Shown: positions 11,131 to 22,379 of the stretch, piece by piece
Layout: each line of letters opens with the position of its first letter
Position numbering within the stretch: position 1 is the stretch's first letter
NCBI GenBank assembly: GCA_021613375.1
Contig: CM038716.1
Location: forward strand, 11,227,667 to 11,291,666
Source of the DNA: Megaleporinus macrocephalus
Lineage: Eukaryota; Chordata; Actinopteri; Characiformes; Anostomidae
Direction of reading: 5' to 3'
Length of the DNA stretch: 64,000 nucleotides
Program-made: the position numbers and the translations under genes
Notes under the pieces: generated by a model
What the model saw: the letters and a program-made list of their open reading frames with translations, nothing else
The model's database searches: none
What the model was told of the DNA's origin: nothing

Positions 11131-13990
11131 TGGTGTTAAACGGACACTGTAGTGGTGACACCAGCTGTGGAGTGCTGGAACCGGCAGGTGAGGTCATGGA
11201 GGTGGCAGTGGTGACGTCTTCATGACGAGGACACAGAGTCTGGAGACGTAGTGGAGCACCTGCTGAAGGATGAACAACTTTCAGTAGACTGTAGCTTTGG
11301 CTTTTTTAAGCATAAACTACTGACATCACAAATTAGGCTAATGTAGAACTTCAGTACTGAATACTGAATCATGTTTCACACCATACGGTTCACTAGTCTA
11401 TTCAATAAATGATCATTTTCATTCATATCTTGTGTTCTTACTACATGAGATGTGTGTGTTGTATCTACACAAGTGTCACAAACCTTCTAAACATCTGCAG
11501 CTGTCGCTCCTCTGGACTCCACACGGTCTGCAGCTGGTGGTGTCTTTAGCTGTGAGAAGGGACGCTGGACCAGGAACCACCTGAAGTAGCTGGACTTGGA
11601 GGGAACTTGGGGTTGGACTGGAGACTTGGGGGAGTCGACAAGCCTAACGGTGGTGGTACCTGTAGTTGAAGGCGCCTCTGCAGTAACCCTGGTTTAGCAG
11701 TGAAACAGAGACTGTAGTGGTGACGCCTTCAGCCGCAGGCAGGACTGCTGGCGCAGCTACAAAGGCTGTAGCCGTGGTGTCGTCAGCTTTGGGCAGGAGC
11801 TGCTGACGCCTGATGTTGGGAGCAGGACCACCTGGCTGCAAGAACGACCTTCTTCTGCTGCGAGAGAACCCCTTTCTGACTGAGCACGACTTCTGTATTA
11901 ACTCAACAACAACAGGCCAACATTTAATAACATATAATAATATGATAATATAAGTTTATACATAATGTAATGTATTGCAGTTATCCTTCAAACACAAGGA
12001 GATGCACCAGAGTGGTGGAACCTTCACTGCCCTACAAGCTGGGGCACTGGAATAGTGCCACCATGTGGATTGGTAGGGTCGTGGCTGTTGAGATAGACTC
12101 TGCTGCGAGCCTGACGATGGTGATGCCTGCAGTTCAGTTCAATACACCACTTCTGCAATGAGGCTGTGGGCAGGAGCTCTAGATTGCTAGGACAGGTACA
12201 AGGGCTGTAATGGTGACACCTGTGCAAGCTGGGTCACTGCACCACCGTCTGGAGTGGGAGGGGCTGTGAGGAAAGACTACCACAGGAACTGCTGCAAGCC
12301 TAACGTGGGTGATGCCCACAGTTGAAGACACCACCTCTCCAGTGACCCTGGTTGCTAATGTGAAACAGAGACTGAAGTGGTGACGCCTTCAGCTGTGAGC
12401 AGGAGCTCTACAGCGCTGGTACCTCCAGGCCTGGACATGAAGACTGCAGTGGTGATGTCCAACCTACATACTTACCTGTGCTGTAAGATGAATGGGCATC
12501 TTTGGCTGTGAGGAGGATCTTCTGTTTTGTAATATTTTAATATGAAAAATATTAAAGTATCAATACTAAAAAAGAAAATACCTGTATATTTACATAGTTA
12601 AACTTGGGCTGGTTTAATGCACAACATTAACAGTACAATTAGACCAATTTAACACACTATGGATTATTAATATTTCAATACATTTGATCCACCAGTGTAT
12701 ACAGTCCACAGATTGAAATTAGGCTGCAAATGTAGAGCTCTTAACCTTTAGCTTTGCTCTTAAGTGTTATATGTTAACTTCAGTGTTCTGGTTAAATATA
12801 ACTTACTGAAACTGGTGCAGGAAGCAAGGACACTGGAGCGGAACAACCTGGAGTAGCTGGACTTGGGGCCTACTGGGGCTGGACTGGGGATTTGGGGGTT
12901 AACAAGTCTAATGGTGATGAAACCGGCAGCTAAAAGAACCGCCTCTGCAGTGACCCTGGTTTAGCAGTGAAACAGAGACTGTAGTGGTGACGCCTTCAGC
13001 CGCAGGCAGGAGTGCTGACCCAGAAACACCTTCACTCCCCCACAAGCTGGGGCACTGGAATAGTGCCACCATGTGGAGTGGCAGGGTCGGTGGCTGTTGG
13101 GATAGACTCTGCTGCAAGGCTGACGGTGGTGATGCCTGCAGTTCAGTTCAAGACACCACCACCTCAAGACCACCACAGGAACTGCTGCAAGCCTAACATG
13201 GATGATGCCCACAGTTGATGACACCACCCCTCCAGTGACCCTGGTTGCTAATGTGAAACAGAGACTGAAGTGGTGACGCCTTCAGCTGTGAGCAGGAGCT
13301 CTACAGCGCTGGTACCTCCAGGCCTGGACATGAAGACTGCAGTGATGATGTCCAACCTACACCTGTGCTAGAAGATGGATGGGCAAAGACTCTGCTGCGA
13401 GCCTAATGGGGGCGATCTCTGGGAACAGAGACTATAGTGGCGACACCTTCAGCCGTGGGCAGGAGTTTGCTGGTGCAGGTATGAAGGCTGTAGTGGTGGC
13501 ACCTACAGACGCTGCAAGATGAACAGCCCTCTTTTGCTGCGAGGAGAATTCTTTCTGACTGAGGACGTTCAGAACTTCACATAATGTTTTAATATTCAAA
13601 CAGACTCACCAAACCAAGTTAGAGTAATGAAAATATCCTTAAACCACCAGTAGATGCACTTAAGCAGTGAAAACTGGTGCAAGCTGAGGTCACTGCGCCA
13701 CCATCTGGAGAGGCAGAGGCTCTGAGGAAAGACATGAAGACCACAGGAACTGCTGCAAGCCTAACGTGGGTGATGCCCACAGTTGAAGACACAACCTCTC
13801 CAGTGACCCTGGTTGTTAATACGAAACAGAGACTGAAGTGGTGACGCCTTCAGCTGTGAGCAGGAGCTCTACAGTGCTGGTACCTCCAGGCCTGGACATG
13901 AAGGCTGTAGTGGTGATGTCTTCAGATAAGGGCTGCGTACCTACCTGCTTACCTTGGCTCTAAGATGAACGACTATCTTGGGCTGTGAGG
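11131..13990. repeat. Degenerate modular repeat array, copy B (longest version)
   Basis: Same modules as 3391-5910. It has an additional block at 12080-12425, including another copy of the CCACAGGAACTGCTGCAAGC to GGACATGAAG segment (12285-12450), so three copies of that segment are present (also 13170-13340 and 13740-13910). The V-V-T-P-S-A-like coding flavour is seen at 11145 (TVVVTPAVE), 11710 and 12980. Confidence 0.65.
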
Positions 13991-15650
13991 AGCATCCTTG
14001 TTAATCAAATACATTGATAACTATTTACACATTTTGTGTAGTCAATATTTCAACACATGCTCCACAAGTACATTCAGTCCATGGACAGAAATTCAGCAGC
14101 AAATGTACAGCTTTGCTATTAAATACTTTATATTAGCTTTCTCAATAAATATAACATACCGTCTATTGAAGGAGCAGCAAAAGGAATACAACATATTGAC
14201 ATATCAATAACAATTAAAACTTTAAGAACCTACAGTGCATTTAAAAAACATTACATAACAATAAAAGTACAGAAATAGCCAATGCAAGATACAGCAGGCA
14301 GTGAAGACACCGTTTTTAAATTTGATGATATTCCAAATCAGTCGAATGGTCCAAATCCAAGGATGCTGAAGGCTCCAGGCTCCTCAAGAGCTTGCTTGAA
14401 AATGCTGCCTCTCTAGAGCTCCTGCAGCTGGAAATGATACCACTCTGGTGCCCCTACTTTTTAAAAGTCCCACCAAAGAAGTGTACCTGCTGCTCTAGTA
14501 GGTTAGTGCTACTGTTTCTGTGTCCACAACTGAAGGCCCACTCCATTGCACCTTTTAACTGGTGTGGATGCTGTTGTTCCAATGACATCACCACTGCAGT
14601 TTCTATGCCTGTTCCTAAAAGTGCCATCACCCTGAAGATTTTCCTCAAGACAGCATGTGCTGCTGCTTCTGCTCACAACTGAAGGCTTTGCCTCTGGTCT
14701 CCATGCTTGTGACTGAAGGTACCCAGTACCTGCCACTCCTGATGTCTGCCACCGATGACTTGAAATCCTTCCTGATGCCTCCACTTTACTACAGGTTACG
14801 TGACTGCATATGGTGGCCCCTGTGATCCTGCTTTGCTGATAGCAAAAGGGTCCAACGTTGGGTGGTAACAGTGCCACACCACTCCATTCACAGTCTCCAT
14901 ATACATACCTGTAGGCAACATGACCATTTCAGAAGTCCTGTTGAATACTGAAAACACATCAACAGCCTGAAGGTACTGCTGCTGTAGATGTCCTGTACAT
15001 AACTGTAGGCATCAATGCTGCACCACTTTCTGTGCCTGAAGCTGAAGATAGCACCACTTCAGCACACAGTCACACTACTACTGTGGTGTCCGGGCTGGTG
15101 CTTGAAGGCACCACAACTCCAGTGCCTCAACTGTGGCTGAAGACATCATCACTTGAAAATTAGAACCAACTAATGAAGACCTTACCTTCACCTCTAATCT
15201 GAGCGGAGGAGCCAGCTACAAGAATGTATGCATGTCATCAAGACCAGGCAATTGCCAGTGGTCCAGATTGACATGGGGACAGAGAAAATTGTTGGAAAAA
15301 CAAAGCCAGGACACACGTCCCTCAATAAGCAGATATGATGGCCTGAAACTTGATGGCAGACGTAGCTTGATGCTGTCCAAATACTGGACCCTCAAAACAT
15401 ACTGTAGTGAAAACAAAGAACCGCTACCTCCAGATAATATATGATCATCTGGACACGCCTGAGAAAATGAACATGAGACTGCATAGTCCCAACATAGAGT
15501 AACTCAGGACAATGGCCATGACACACAGATCAAAGATGCTGACTAATGACTCCTACTGAATGACGGCCATCCTGAATCACTGGATCAACTACTAAGAATT
15601 GTTGGTCCAAAGATGTCAGGTCCAAAAGAATTCCTTCAGAAGTCTGGAAG
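13991..15650 (+). other. AT-rich spacer and decayed Thr/Val/Pro-rich region, copy B
   Basis: Counterpart of 5911-7559 with about two to three percent differences. No intact gene. The 96-codon (14392-14682) and 122-codon (14509-14877, minus) ORFs are preserved only because the DNA is recently duplicated. Confidence 0.5.
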
Positions 15651-17107
15651 ACAATAGGTTGACAAGGGGCTGAGAGCCTCGCAAGCTCTTCAACCACACC
15701 ATCCTCGATGACAGCGCACCAGTAACATGGCTGACTAGCACCACTGTTCCCATTTGGAAAAACAAGGTGTTGTCAATGACGCTTCAAATTCCATCCAGGT
15801 CCGTGTGCTGGGCCACTCAATCAGCAAATGTGATGGCCTGATGATGCCGACCTGTTCAAAGCCTACTGCTGTCAACATGAAGAGCCAAGATCTCCAGAGG
15901 ACATATGATAATTCCTGATCCGTGTGCTGTGCCACTCATTGTTGTTTGTCAAATGGGTCCTTGACAGCTGCCTCCGAGCCATTGTCCAAATTTCTCCAAT
16001 CCTGCTCTTTTTGTAAAGGCTTTTAGCAGCGATGCAATCCACGCTGCCCACTTACTTCTGGAGAAGCATTTGTCCAACAATAGTTCTCAAATCTGGAAAA
16101 GGCTTTCAACCTAGTCCTATATAAGCTTATCTGGAGACCGCTCAAAATCCATGGTGTCCTATAAGCCTATGCGCAGTGGATGTAACTGCTACAGTGAAAC
16201 ATCTCAAGCATGGTCCAATGCCCAGCAGGAATTCCACCACCTTCCCCCATCAACGTTGGAGTACATCAAGGATCCACCCGTTCGCCACTATTATTCATCC
16301 TGTCCATGAAAATGGCAACGGCAGATGTCCAAACTCCACATCCTTGTTCAAAGATGATGTGATGGTTACTAACTAATCCTGCCAGGACCTTTAAGACCAC
16401 ATATGAAAATGATAATATGGGCTGGATAAAAATGGCATGCGACTCAACATCGAATCCCTCAAACAGCCCATAGACCAATGGCACCATCTGTATTGAAGGC
16501 CAAGACCTCATCAAAACAATCCAGTTCAAGTACCTTGGCCCCTTGGTGATCTTTCAAGCTGACACATTCACAGGTACCTGAGCCTGAGTTAGAGTTGTGT
16601 GGCTAAAAAGACAGCAAGTCACCACTTGTGCCATAAAACGATGCCAGTCCAACTAAAGGTGAGGATCTACAAGACCTCTGTTCAGCCAGTTGCACTCTAT
16701 GAATCTGAATGCTGGCCAGTCTCCACCAAGCATGAACAAACTCTCCATGGGATGGAGATGAAGATGCTGGGGTGGTCACTGAGATGGTTGGATCTCGTAA
16801 TGAATGTTGACATGGCTCCTGTGGGTCGAGAAAAAAGTTCTGGGTAATGACAATTACTCAGAAGATGCAGGAGATGGTATGGCCATGTCAAGCAAAACAA
16901 GGAGAACTCGATAGGCCGGACAGCCCTCTGATATGACTCGAGGAGCCACCACAAGGCTGACCAGAGAAACTCGATCGAGTTACAGGAGTCGGTCGGGTGT
17001 TGCCCCAGAAAATACCCTTGACCGAAAGAGATGGTAGACGATGTTCAGTTTTGAGGACCCTGAACTAGTGCGGGAATAACGTCAGGAACGTAGAAGAAGA
17101 AGAAGAT
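15651..17107 (+). pseudogene. Eroded RTE-type LINE reverse transcriptase, copy B
   Basis: Same decayed element as 7560-9023, with the same K-D-D box remnant (about 16345), the IYKTSVQPVALYESECWPVS block (about 16665-16725) and a GAAGAAGAAGAAG tail at 17092-17106. Small indels relative to copy A change which pieces look open. Confidence 0.8.
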
Positions 17108-17420
17108 TTGGACCTCAAGCTGTAAATCAAACTGTGTAGCCCATGAAATTGATCCGAATCGCGTTCAGTATAGGTCACCATCCATATTAATTCTGACTAA
17201 TATGAACTTTTATCCTGAGTGTCGATATTTAGCGTCACGGCATATTTGTAGAAATGAATCCGTTGAGTTTCCTACTTGTCCCGTTTGGTCGTGTTCGTCC
17301 TGTATCTTGGCTCCCATTTCTCTGATTAGTCCTGTCCTTAGTTTGTAAAATCCCTCCAATTAATTTTTGTTCCCTCGATGCCGTTTGAAGAATTAAATAA
17401 AGTCTTCTTCTTCCCTTCCA
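17108..17420. other. 3' flank of the two-domain CDK5-activator-like gene
   Basis: No separate gene. Immediately after the stop codon (minus strand, 17420 down to about 17350) lies sequence resembling the inter-domain linker. No clear minus-strand AATAAA was found close to the stop; the AATAAA at 17395 is on the plus strand. Confidence 0.5.
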
Positions 17421-18815
17421 TCACTGTTCTCCCGTTGGGTCCACCGCATTCCTCAGGTCGGCGAAGACATCTGCAAAAAACTGGGGGTCGTTGTTGATCT
17501 GCAGCATCTTGCCACTCATGCGGTGGATGATGTCCAGCGTCCGCTTCCAGAAGGCCCCTCTGTCCTGCTCCACGAGGAAGGGCATGGCAGGGTAGCTGAT
17601 CTCATGGCCGATGTAGGCGTACGCCACGTAGAAGCAGGTGAGCACCACGGCCTGCAGTTCCTTCATGCTGGATACCTCCGCTGAGACGGTGTCTCTGCAC
17701 AGCATGTACAGGAAGACCACGCTGCCTGGTCCGATGAAGCGGTGACGCTGGCGTTGGCCGAGAAAAAGGACAACGTCTACGAAGTTGAGCCACATCGGAG
17801 GGTCCTCAGGAGAAAGGTCCTCGATCAGGCAGCAACGGCGGCACAAGAATTCACCCAGCAACACGAGGAGCTCATCGGTGGAGGCGTCCTTGAGCACCAT
17901 CTCGTGCGCGCTGGTGGTCTGGTCTGAGAGGACATCTGTGTTGAAGGGTATGGAGCTGGCAGATGGTCCAGGAGCTTCCAAAGAAGAGCCGCCACCAGGC
18001 TGGTGTTTGGTGGTGATGGTAGGCACGGTAACTCCTTCCAGCTTAGTTCCAGAAGCAAGATCCAGGATCTTCTTCTTCCCTTCGGTCATCGTTCTCCCAA
18101 CATGGTCCGCTGCATTCCTCAGGTCGGCGAAGACATCTGCAAACAACTGGGGGTCGTTGTTGATCTGCAGCATCTTGCCACTCATGCGGTCGATGATGCC
18201 CAGCGTCCGCTTCCAGAAGGCCCCTCTGTCCTGCTCCACTAGGAAGGGCACGGCTGGGTAGCTGATCTCATGGCCGATGTAGGCGTACGCCACGTAGAAG
18301 CAGGTGAGCACCACGGCCTGCAGTTCCCTCATGCTGGAAACCTCCGCTGAGACGGTGTCCCTGCACAGCATGTACAGGAAGACCACGCTGCCTGGTCCGA
18401 TGAAGCGGTGACGCTGGCGTCCTCTGACGTAGAGGGACATGTCCACGTTGCTGAGCCACATCGGAGGGTCCTCAGGAGAAAGGTCCTCGACGAGGCTGCA
18501 ACGACGGCACAAGAATTCACCCAGCAACACGAGGAGCTCATGGGTGGAGGCGTCCTTGAGCACCATCTCGTGCGCGCTGGTGGTCTGGTCTGAGCAGACG
18601 TCCGCGTTGAAGCGTGTGGAGCTGGTGGATGGGCCAGGAGCTTCTGAAGAAGGGCCGGTACGCTCGGTAACTCCGTCCAGCTGGTGTACAGGAGCGAGAT
18701 CCATGATCTTCCTTCTCTTGGCTGAAAGAGCTTCCGGCGAGAGAACGCGAGCGCGTCGCTTCTCGGCCCTGGTCCTCTTCTCCTCCTGACCAGGTGATGA
18801 GCGGAGGTGGCTCAT
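17421..18815 (-). CDS. cdk5r-like: Two-domain CDK5 activator-like protein (p35/p39 family), intact copy B
   Basis: A 464-residue intronless frame. Two CDK5-activator domains lie in tandem, about residues 92-237 and 312-458. Each carries family hallmarks: [67 protein letters not shown] and MSGKMLQIN. p35 and p39 use this cyclin-box-like fold to bind and activate CDK5; they are about 300-370 residues with one such domain, so two in one chain is unusual. The linkers (about 35-91 and 248-311) are also homologous, so a unit of about 215 residues was duplicated. The N-terminus has two basic clusters (KRTRAEKRRAR, AKRRK) resembling a nuclear localisation signal and lacks the Gly-2 myristoylation site of p35/p39. 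The ATG has A at -3 (ACC ATG). Domain recognition is firm; CDK5 activation, expression and localisation are inference. Confidence 0.88.
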   Translation of the reverse strand: MSHLRSSPGQEEKRTRAEKRRARVLSPEALSAKRRKIMDLAPVHQLDGVTERTGPSSEAPGPSTSSTRFNADVCSDQTTSAHEMVLKDASTHELLVLLGEFLCRRCSLVEDLSPEDPPMWLSNVDMSLYVRGRQRHRFIGPGSVVFLYMLCRDTVSAEVSSMRELQAVVLTCFYVAYAYIGHEISYPAVPFLVEQDRGAFWKRTLGIIDRMSGKMLQINNDPQLFADVFADLRNAADHVGRTMTEGKKKILDLASGTKLEGVTVPTITTKHQPGGGSSLEAPGPSASSIPFNTDVLSDQTTSAHEMVLKDASTDELLVLLGEFLCRRCCLIEDLSPEDPPMWLNFVDVVLFLGQRQRHRFIGPGSVVFLYMLCRDTVSAEVSSMKELQAVVLTCFYVAYAYIGHEISYPAMPFLVEQDRGAFWKRTLDIIHRMSGKMLQINNDPQFFADVFADLRNAVDPTGEQ

Positions 18816-19214
18816 GGTCCTGTCCTCCTCTGTGATGTGTGGATTGAGTGTTGATGAGTGCTAGTGGAGTAGAATGAAGTGGGGTAAAGTGAAAATGGTA
18901 GCTGAGGAGATAAAAAACAGATAAATATGTTACATCTTTCCTGAAATATCAGTCTGGAATTCTGGTCAGTCTGTATTTTCAGTTGTATGAAGCGAAGGGG
19001 TCACACAGTTACACACATCACTACGTTAAGAAAATCAACAACGTTCTGTATATACGAACAAATATAGAGAAAAATAGAAACCGTGACAAAACATGCACTG
19101 ATACAGGAATTCTGGACCAACGCAGACATACTGTACTTAACACAGCGTCACTCTCCAAAGAAAAACATGTGACACCATGTACTATGTTTATTTTAATTTT
19201 TCTATATTATTTGA
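18816..19214. other. 5' flank of the CDK5-activator-like gene
   Basis: Would contain the 5' UTR and promoter of the minus-strand gene. No TATA box or CpG-dense promoter could be picked out with confidence. The matching region in copy 2 (52785-53180) carries many one-base insertions. Confidence 0.3.
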
Positions 19215-19566
19215 ACTTGACAGCTGCTCTTTATACCCTGTTAAAATTCATTTTCATTCAAAATTTCATGATGAACCGACCAATAGAAATGCTTCAAAAT
19301 AGCTTTGGAAAAATTCTGGTTCCATTGACTTACATTGAAAGTAAAGACAGTTTTTGTCTTCTCCTGTATAGTTAATATTTTAAAGATACTTGTGATTCAC
19401 TCACAGAAACAAGTATCTCTAAAGCGACAACTTTACAGGAGAGGCTGAAAACAGTCTTTACTTTCAATGTAAGTCAATGGAACCAGAATTTTCTCCAAGC
19501 TGTTTTGGAGCATTTCTATTGGTCCGTTCATCATAAATTCGTCATACAATGTAAACGACAACAGCT
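19215..19566. mobile_element. Fold-back element (MITE-like) with about 150-bp inverted arms
   Basis: The left arm (19215-19394) and right arm (19415-19566) are inverted copies. CATTTCTATTGGTC and GTAAGTCAATGGAACCAGAA on the right are matched by their reverse complements on the left. The centre pairs AGATACTTGT (about 19385) with ACAAGTATCT (about 19409). Outer ends share CAGCTG. Single arms of the same family occur at 1985-2105, 30380-30525 and 45029-45150. No coding capacity is seen, so a non-autonomous fold-back or MITE-type element is likely. Confidence 0.75.
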
Positions 19567-20235
19567 GCATTAAAAGGATGTAGAAAAGTCTTCTTCTGTG
19601 AAGACCACAATAAACCAGACGCACCACATCACACAGATTAATATTAGTAATAATATGTATTCTAATAATAAACCTATCAACACTTTCTGTTGAGCTGATT
19701 TAGACTACTGAACCATCATATGATGCTGAAGTTGTGCTGGCTGCTTCATTCTGAGGTGGACATCATGTTATGGTCAAGCAGCTTGTGGATATGAGTGGCT
19801 ACCATGTCGTGTAGCTCCAGTAGAGCTGCATCAGACAAATAACGACAGCTAGGTTTAAAGTGGAGCTGCTAAAACCTCAACAGAGAACAGCTGGTCATCC
19901 AGAGAGAGGAACTGAATCAGCTTTGCTGGAACAGCTGCAGCGTTTGGGCTGTTTTTCTCAGAAGGGTTTGATTTCTGAAGGAGCTGATAAGCCGTCTGAG
20001 GAGCTGCAGGTTTAAAACTCATCATCCAATATCGGTTTACAATATCAGACAAATCTAAGCTTATCATAACTATTATTATGTTCATCTCTGATTTTAACTC
20101 AAATGCAGCTCATTAACACAATTATTATATTAATGTACTGAAATACATGCAGGCCTTTCCAAAGCGCCTATACAGCTGAACAGCAGATCAGATTCCTTAT
20201 AGAGTTCTAAACACTCAACTGAACCAGTAAACAGA
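19567..20235. other. No gene seen
   Basis: Unremarkable sequence. A 76-codon minus ORF (19855-20085) has no domain; its counterpart in copy 2 is a different 104-codon plus ORF because of indels. Confidence 0.5.
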
Positions 20236-20460
20236 TCAATCATAACACTTAAACCAGCATTAACACTTAAACCAGAACTAACACTTAAATCACTACTAAC
20301 ACTTAAACCAGCATTAACACTTAAATCAGCACTAAAACTTAAACCAGCACTAACACTTAAATCAACACTAACACTTAAACCAGTACTAAAACTTAAATCA
20401 CAACGAATCCTTAAATCAGTGGTAAAACTAAAATCAAAACACTTAAATCAGCACACTTCG
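20236..20460. repeat. 18-bp tandem repeat, first block
   Basis: Irregular units of ACACTTAAACCAGCACTA type, period about 18 bp with deletions. Same family as 21003-22136. Confidence 0.9.
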
Positions 20461-21002
20461 AAAATTTAGAAAATTCAAGAAATGGGTGGAATTTCCCTTT
20501 AAACTCAATCAAAACCTTTTATTATAAAGCAACCGTCCACTAGAAACATGATGACCCTCGTGAAGCCCAGTGACGAGACTATCTCTAGTTTGAGATCAGA
20601 CAGCGGAGACGTACAGAACATCTTAAACAGAAAAGACACCAGAAAGCTCAGAAACCCAAACTGTCAATCATCCTGAAGGCTAAAGCATGCTGCCACAGCG
20701 GGCGTGAGAAACGTTCATGGAGCATTTAGATCTTACCTTTGATGGCTTGTGTGCAGAAACAGACAGAAGACATTCACATTTACATTTGGACACAGTTCAT
20801 TCAGAAATCTCAGTAAAAGAACATCATCAGAACCAAATTCACAAAGCAGTGAGAAGAACCATGTAGCTGAGAACCAGAGAACAGCTCCTTCTGATCCACC
20901 AGGACTTCCAGTGATGCTCTGATAGAGAACCCAGAGCTGGAGCTAATGGTGGCTAGAAATGAAGTGATTGGAGGACTAAGAAAGAAAACTGTAGTAAAAT
21001 CA
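20461..21002. other. Single-copy island between two 18-bp repeat blocks
   Basis: About 540 bp without tandem repeats and without a convincing ORF. Present almost unchanged at 54446-54989. Confidence 0.5.
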
Positions 21003-22136
21003 TCAACACTTAAATCAGCACCAACACTTAAATAAACATTAACACTTAAATCAGAAATAACACTTAAATAAACACTAACACTTAAATCAGAACTAACACT
21101 TAAATCAGAACTAACACTTAAATCAGTACTAACACTTAAATCAGAACTAACACTTAAATCAGAACTAACACTTAAATCAGAACTAACACTTAAATAAACA
21201 CTAACACTTAAATCAGAACTAACACTTAAATCAGAACTAACACTTAAATCAGTACTAACACTTAAATCAGAACTAACACTTAAATCAGTACTAATACTTA
21301 AATAAACACTAACACTTAAATCAGAACTAACAATTAAATAAACACTAACAATTAAATAAACACTAACACTTAAATAAACATCAACACTTAAATAAACATT
21401 AACACTTAAATCAGAACTAACACTTAAATCAGCACCAACACTTAAATCAGCACTAACACTTAAATCAGCACCAACACTTAAATCAGCACCAACACTTAAA
21501 TCAGCACTAACACTTAAATCAGAACTAACACTTAAATCAGCACTAACACTTTAATCAGTACTAACACTTAAATCACCACCAACACTTAAATCAGCACTAA
21601 CACTTAAACCAACGCTAACACTTAAATCAGCACCAACACTTAAATCAGCACTAACACTTAAATCAGCACACTTAAATCAGCACTAACACTTAAATCAGCA
21701 CACTTAAATCAGCACTAACACTTAAATCAGCACACTTAAATCAGCACTAACACCTAAACCAGCACACTTAAATCAACATACTTAAATCAGCACTAACACT
21801 TAAATCAGTACACATAAACCAGCACACTTAAATCAACATACTTAAATCAGCACTAACACTTAAATAAGCACTAACACTTCAATCAGTACTAACACTTAAA
21901 TAAGCACTAACACAAATCAGAACTAACACTTAAATCAGTACTAACACTTAAATCAGTACTAACACTTAAATCACCACTAACAATTAAATCAGAACTAACA
22001 CTTAAATCAGAACTAACACTTAAATCAGTACTAACACTTAAATCAGCACTAACACTTAAATCAGTACTAACACTTAAATCAGTACTAACACTTAAATCAG
22101 TACTAACACTTAAATCAGCACTAACACTTAAATTCA
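21003..22136. repeat. 18-bp tandem repeat, main block
   Basis: More than 60 units of AACACTTAAATCAGNACT, with shortened units (CACTTAAATCAGCA) around 21660-21860. As 18 is a multiple of 3, the minus strand reads a hexapeptide repeat LSVS-S/T-D, open for 76 codons at 22137-21907. Stops (TAA from TTTAA-type variants) close it elsewhere, so coding is not supported. Confidence 0.95.
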
Positions 22137-22216
22137 ATATTAATTGTGTACATACACATCATATATAAAATACTGTTTATATATTAAATATTGTTCCTAT
22201 TTAAAGAAACACAAGC

Positions 22217-22255
22217 ATCTCTCTCTCTCTCTCCCTCTCTCTCTCTCCCTCTCTC

Positions 22256-22289
<34 letters not shown>

Positions 22290-22327
22290 CCTCTCTCTCC
22301 CTCTCTCTCTCTCTCTCTCCCTCTCTC

Positions 22328-22367
<40 letters not shown>
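22217..22367. repeat. (CT)n / CTCTCTCC microsatellite
   Basis: About 150 bp of pure pyrimidine CT with CCC interruptions; all frames open, giving SLSLSLPL or ERERER ORFs. Not coding. Confidence 0.95.
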
Positions 22368-22369
<2 letters not shown>

Positions 22370-22379
22370 ACACCCCCCC

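Larger units (their letters stand above)
9990..18072. repeat. Nested tandem duplication, copy B (8.1 kb)
   Basis: Direct repeat of 2266-9989, starting CTAAACGCTGAAATGAG. It ends where its sequence passes beyond the copy-A breakpoint into the N-terminal half of the intact gene. It holds more degenerate modules than A, an expanded TA tract, and agrees better with copy C than with copy A at sites where all three differ (for example 14560-14580 and 48500-48515). Confidence 0.9.

Noticed and set aside
17785..18261. Plus-strand ORFs of 61-158 codons across the activator gene
   Set aside because: Antisense shadows of the 464-codon minus-strand frame, which carries the recognised domains.
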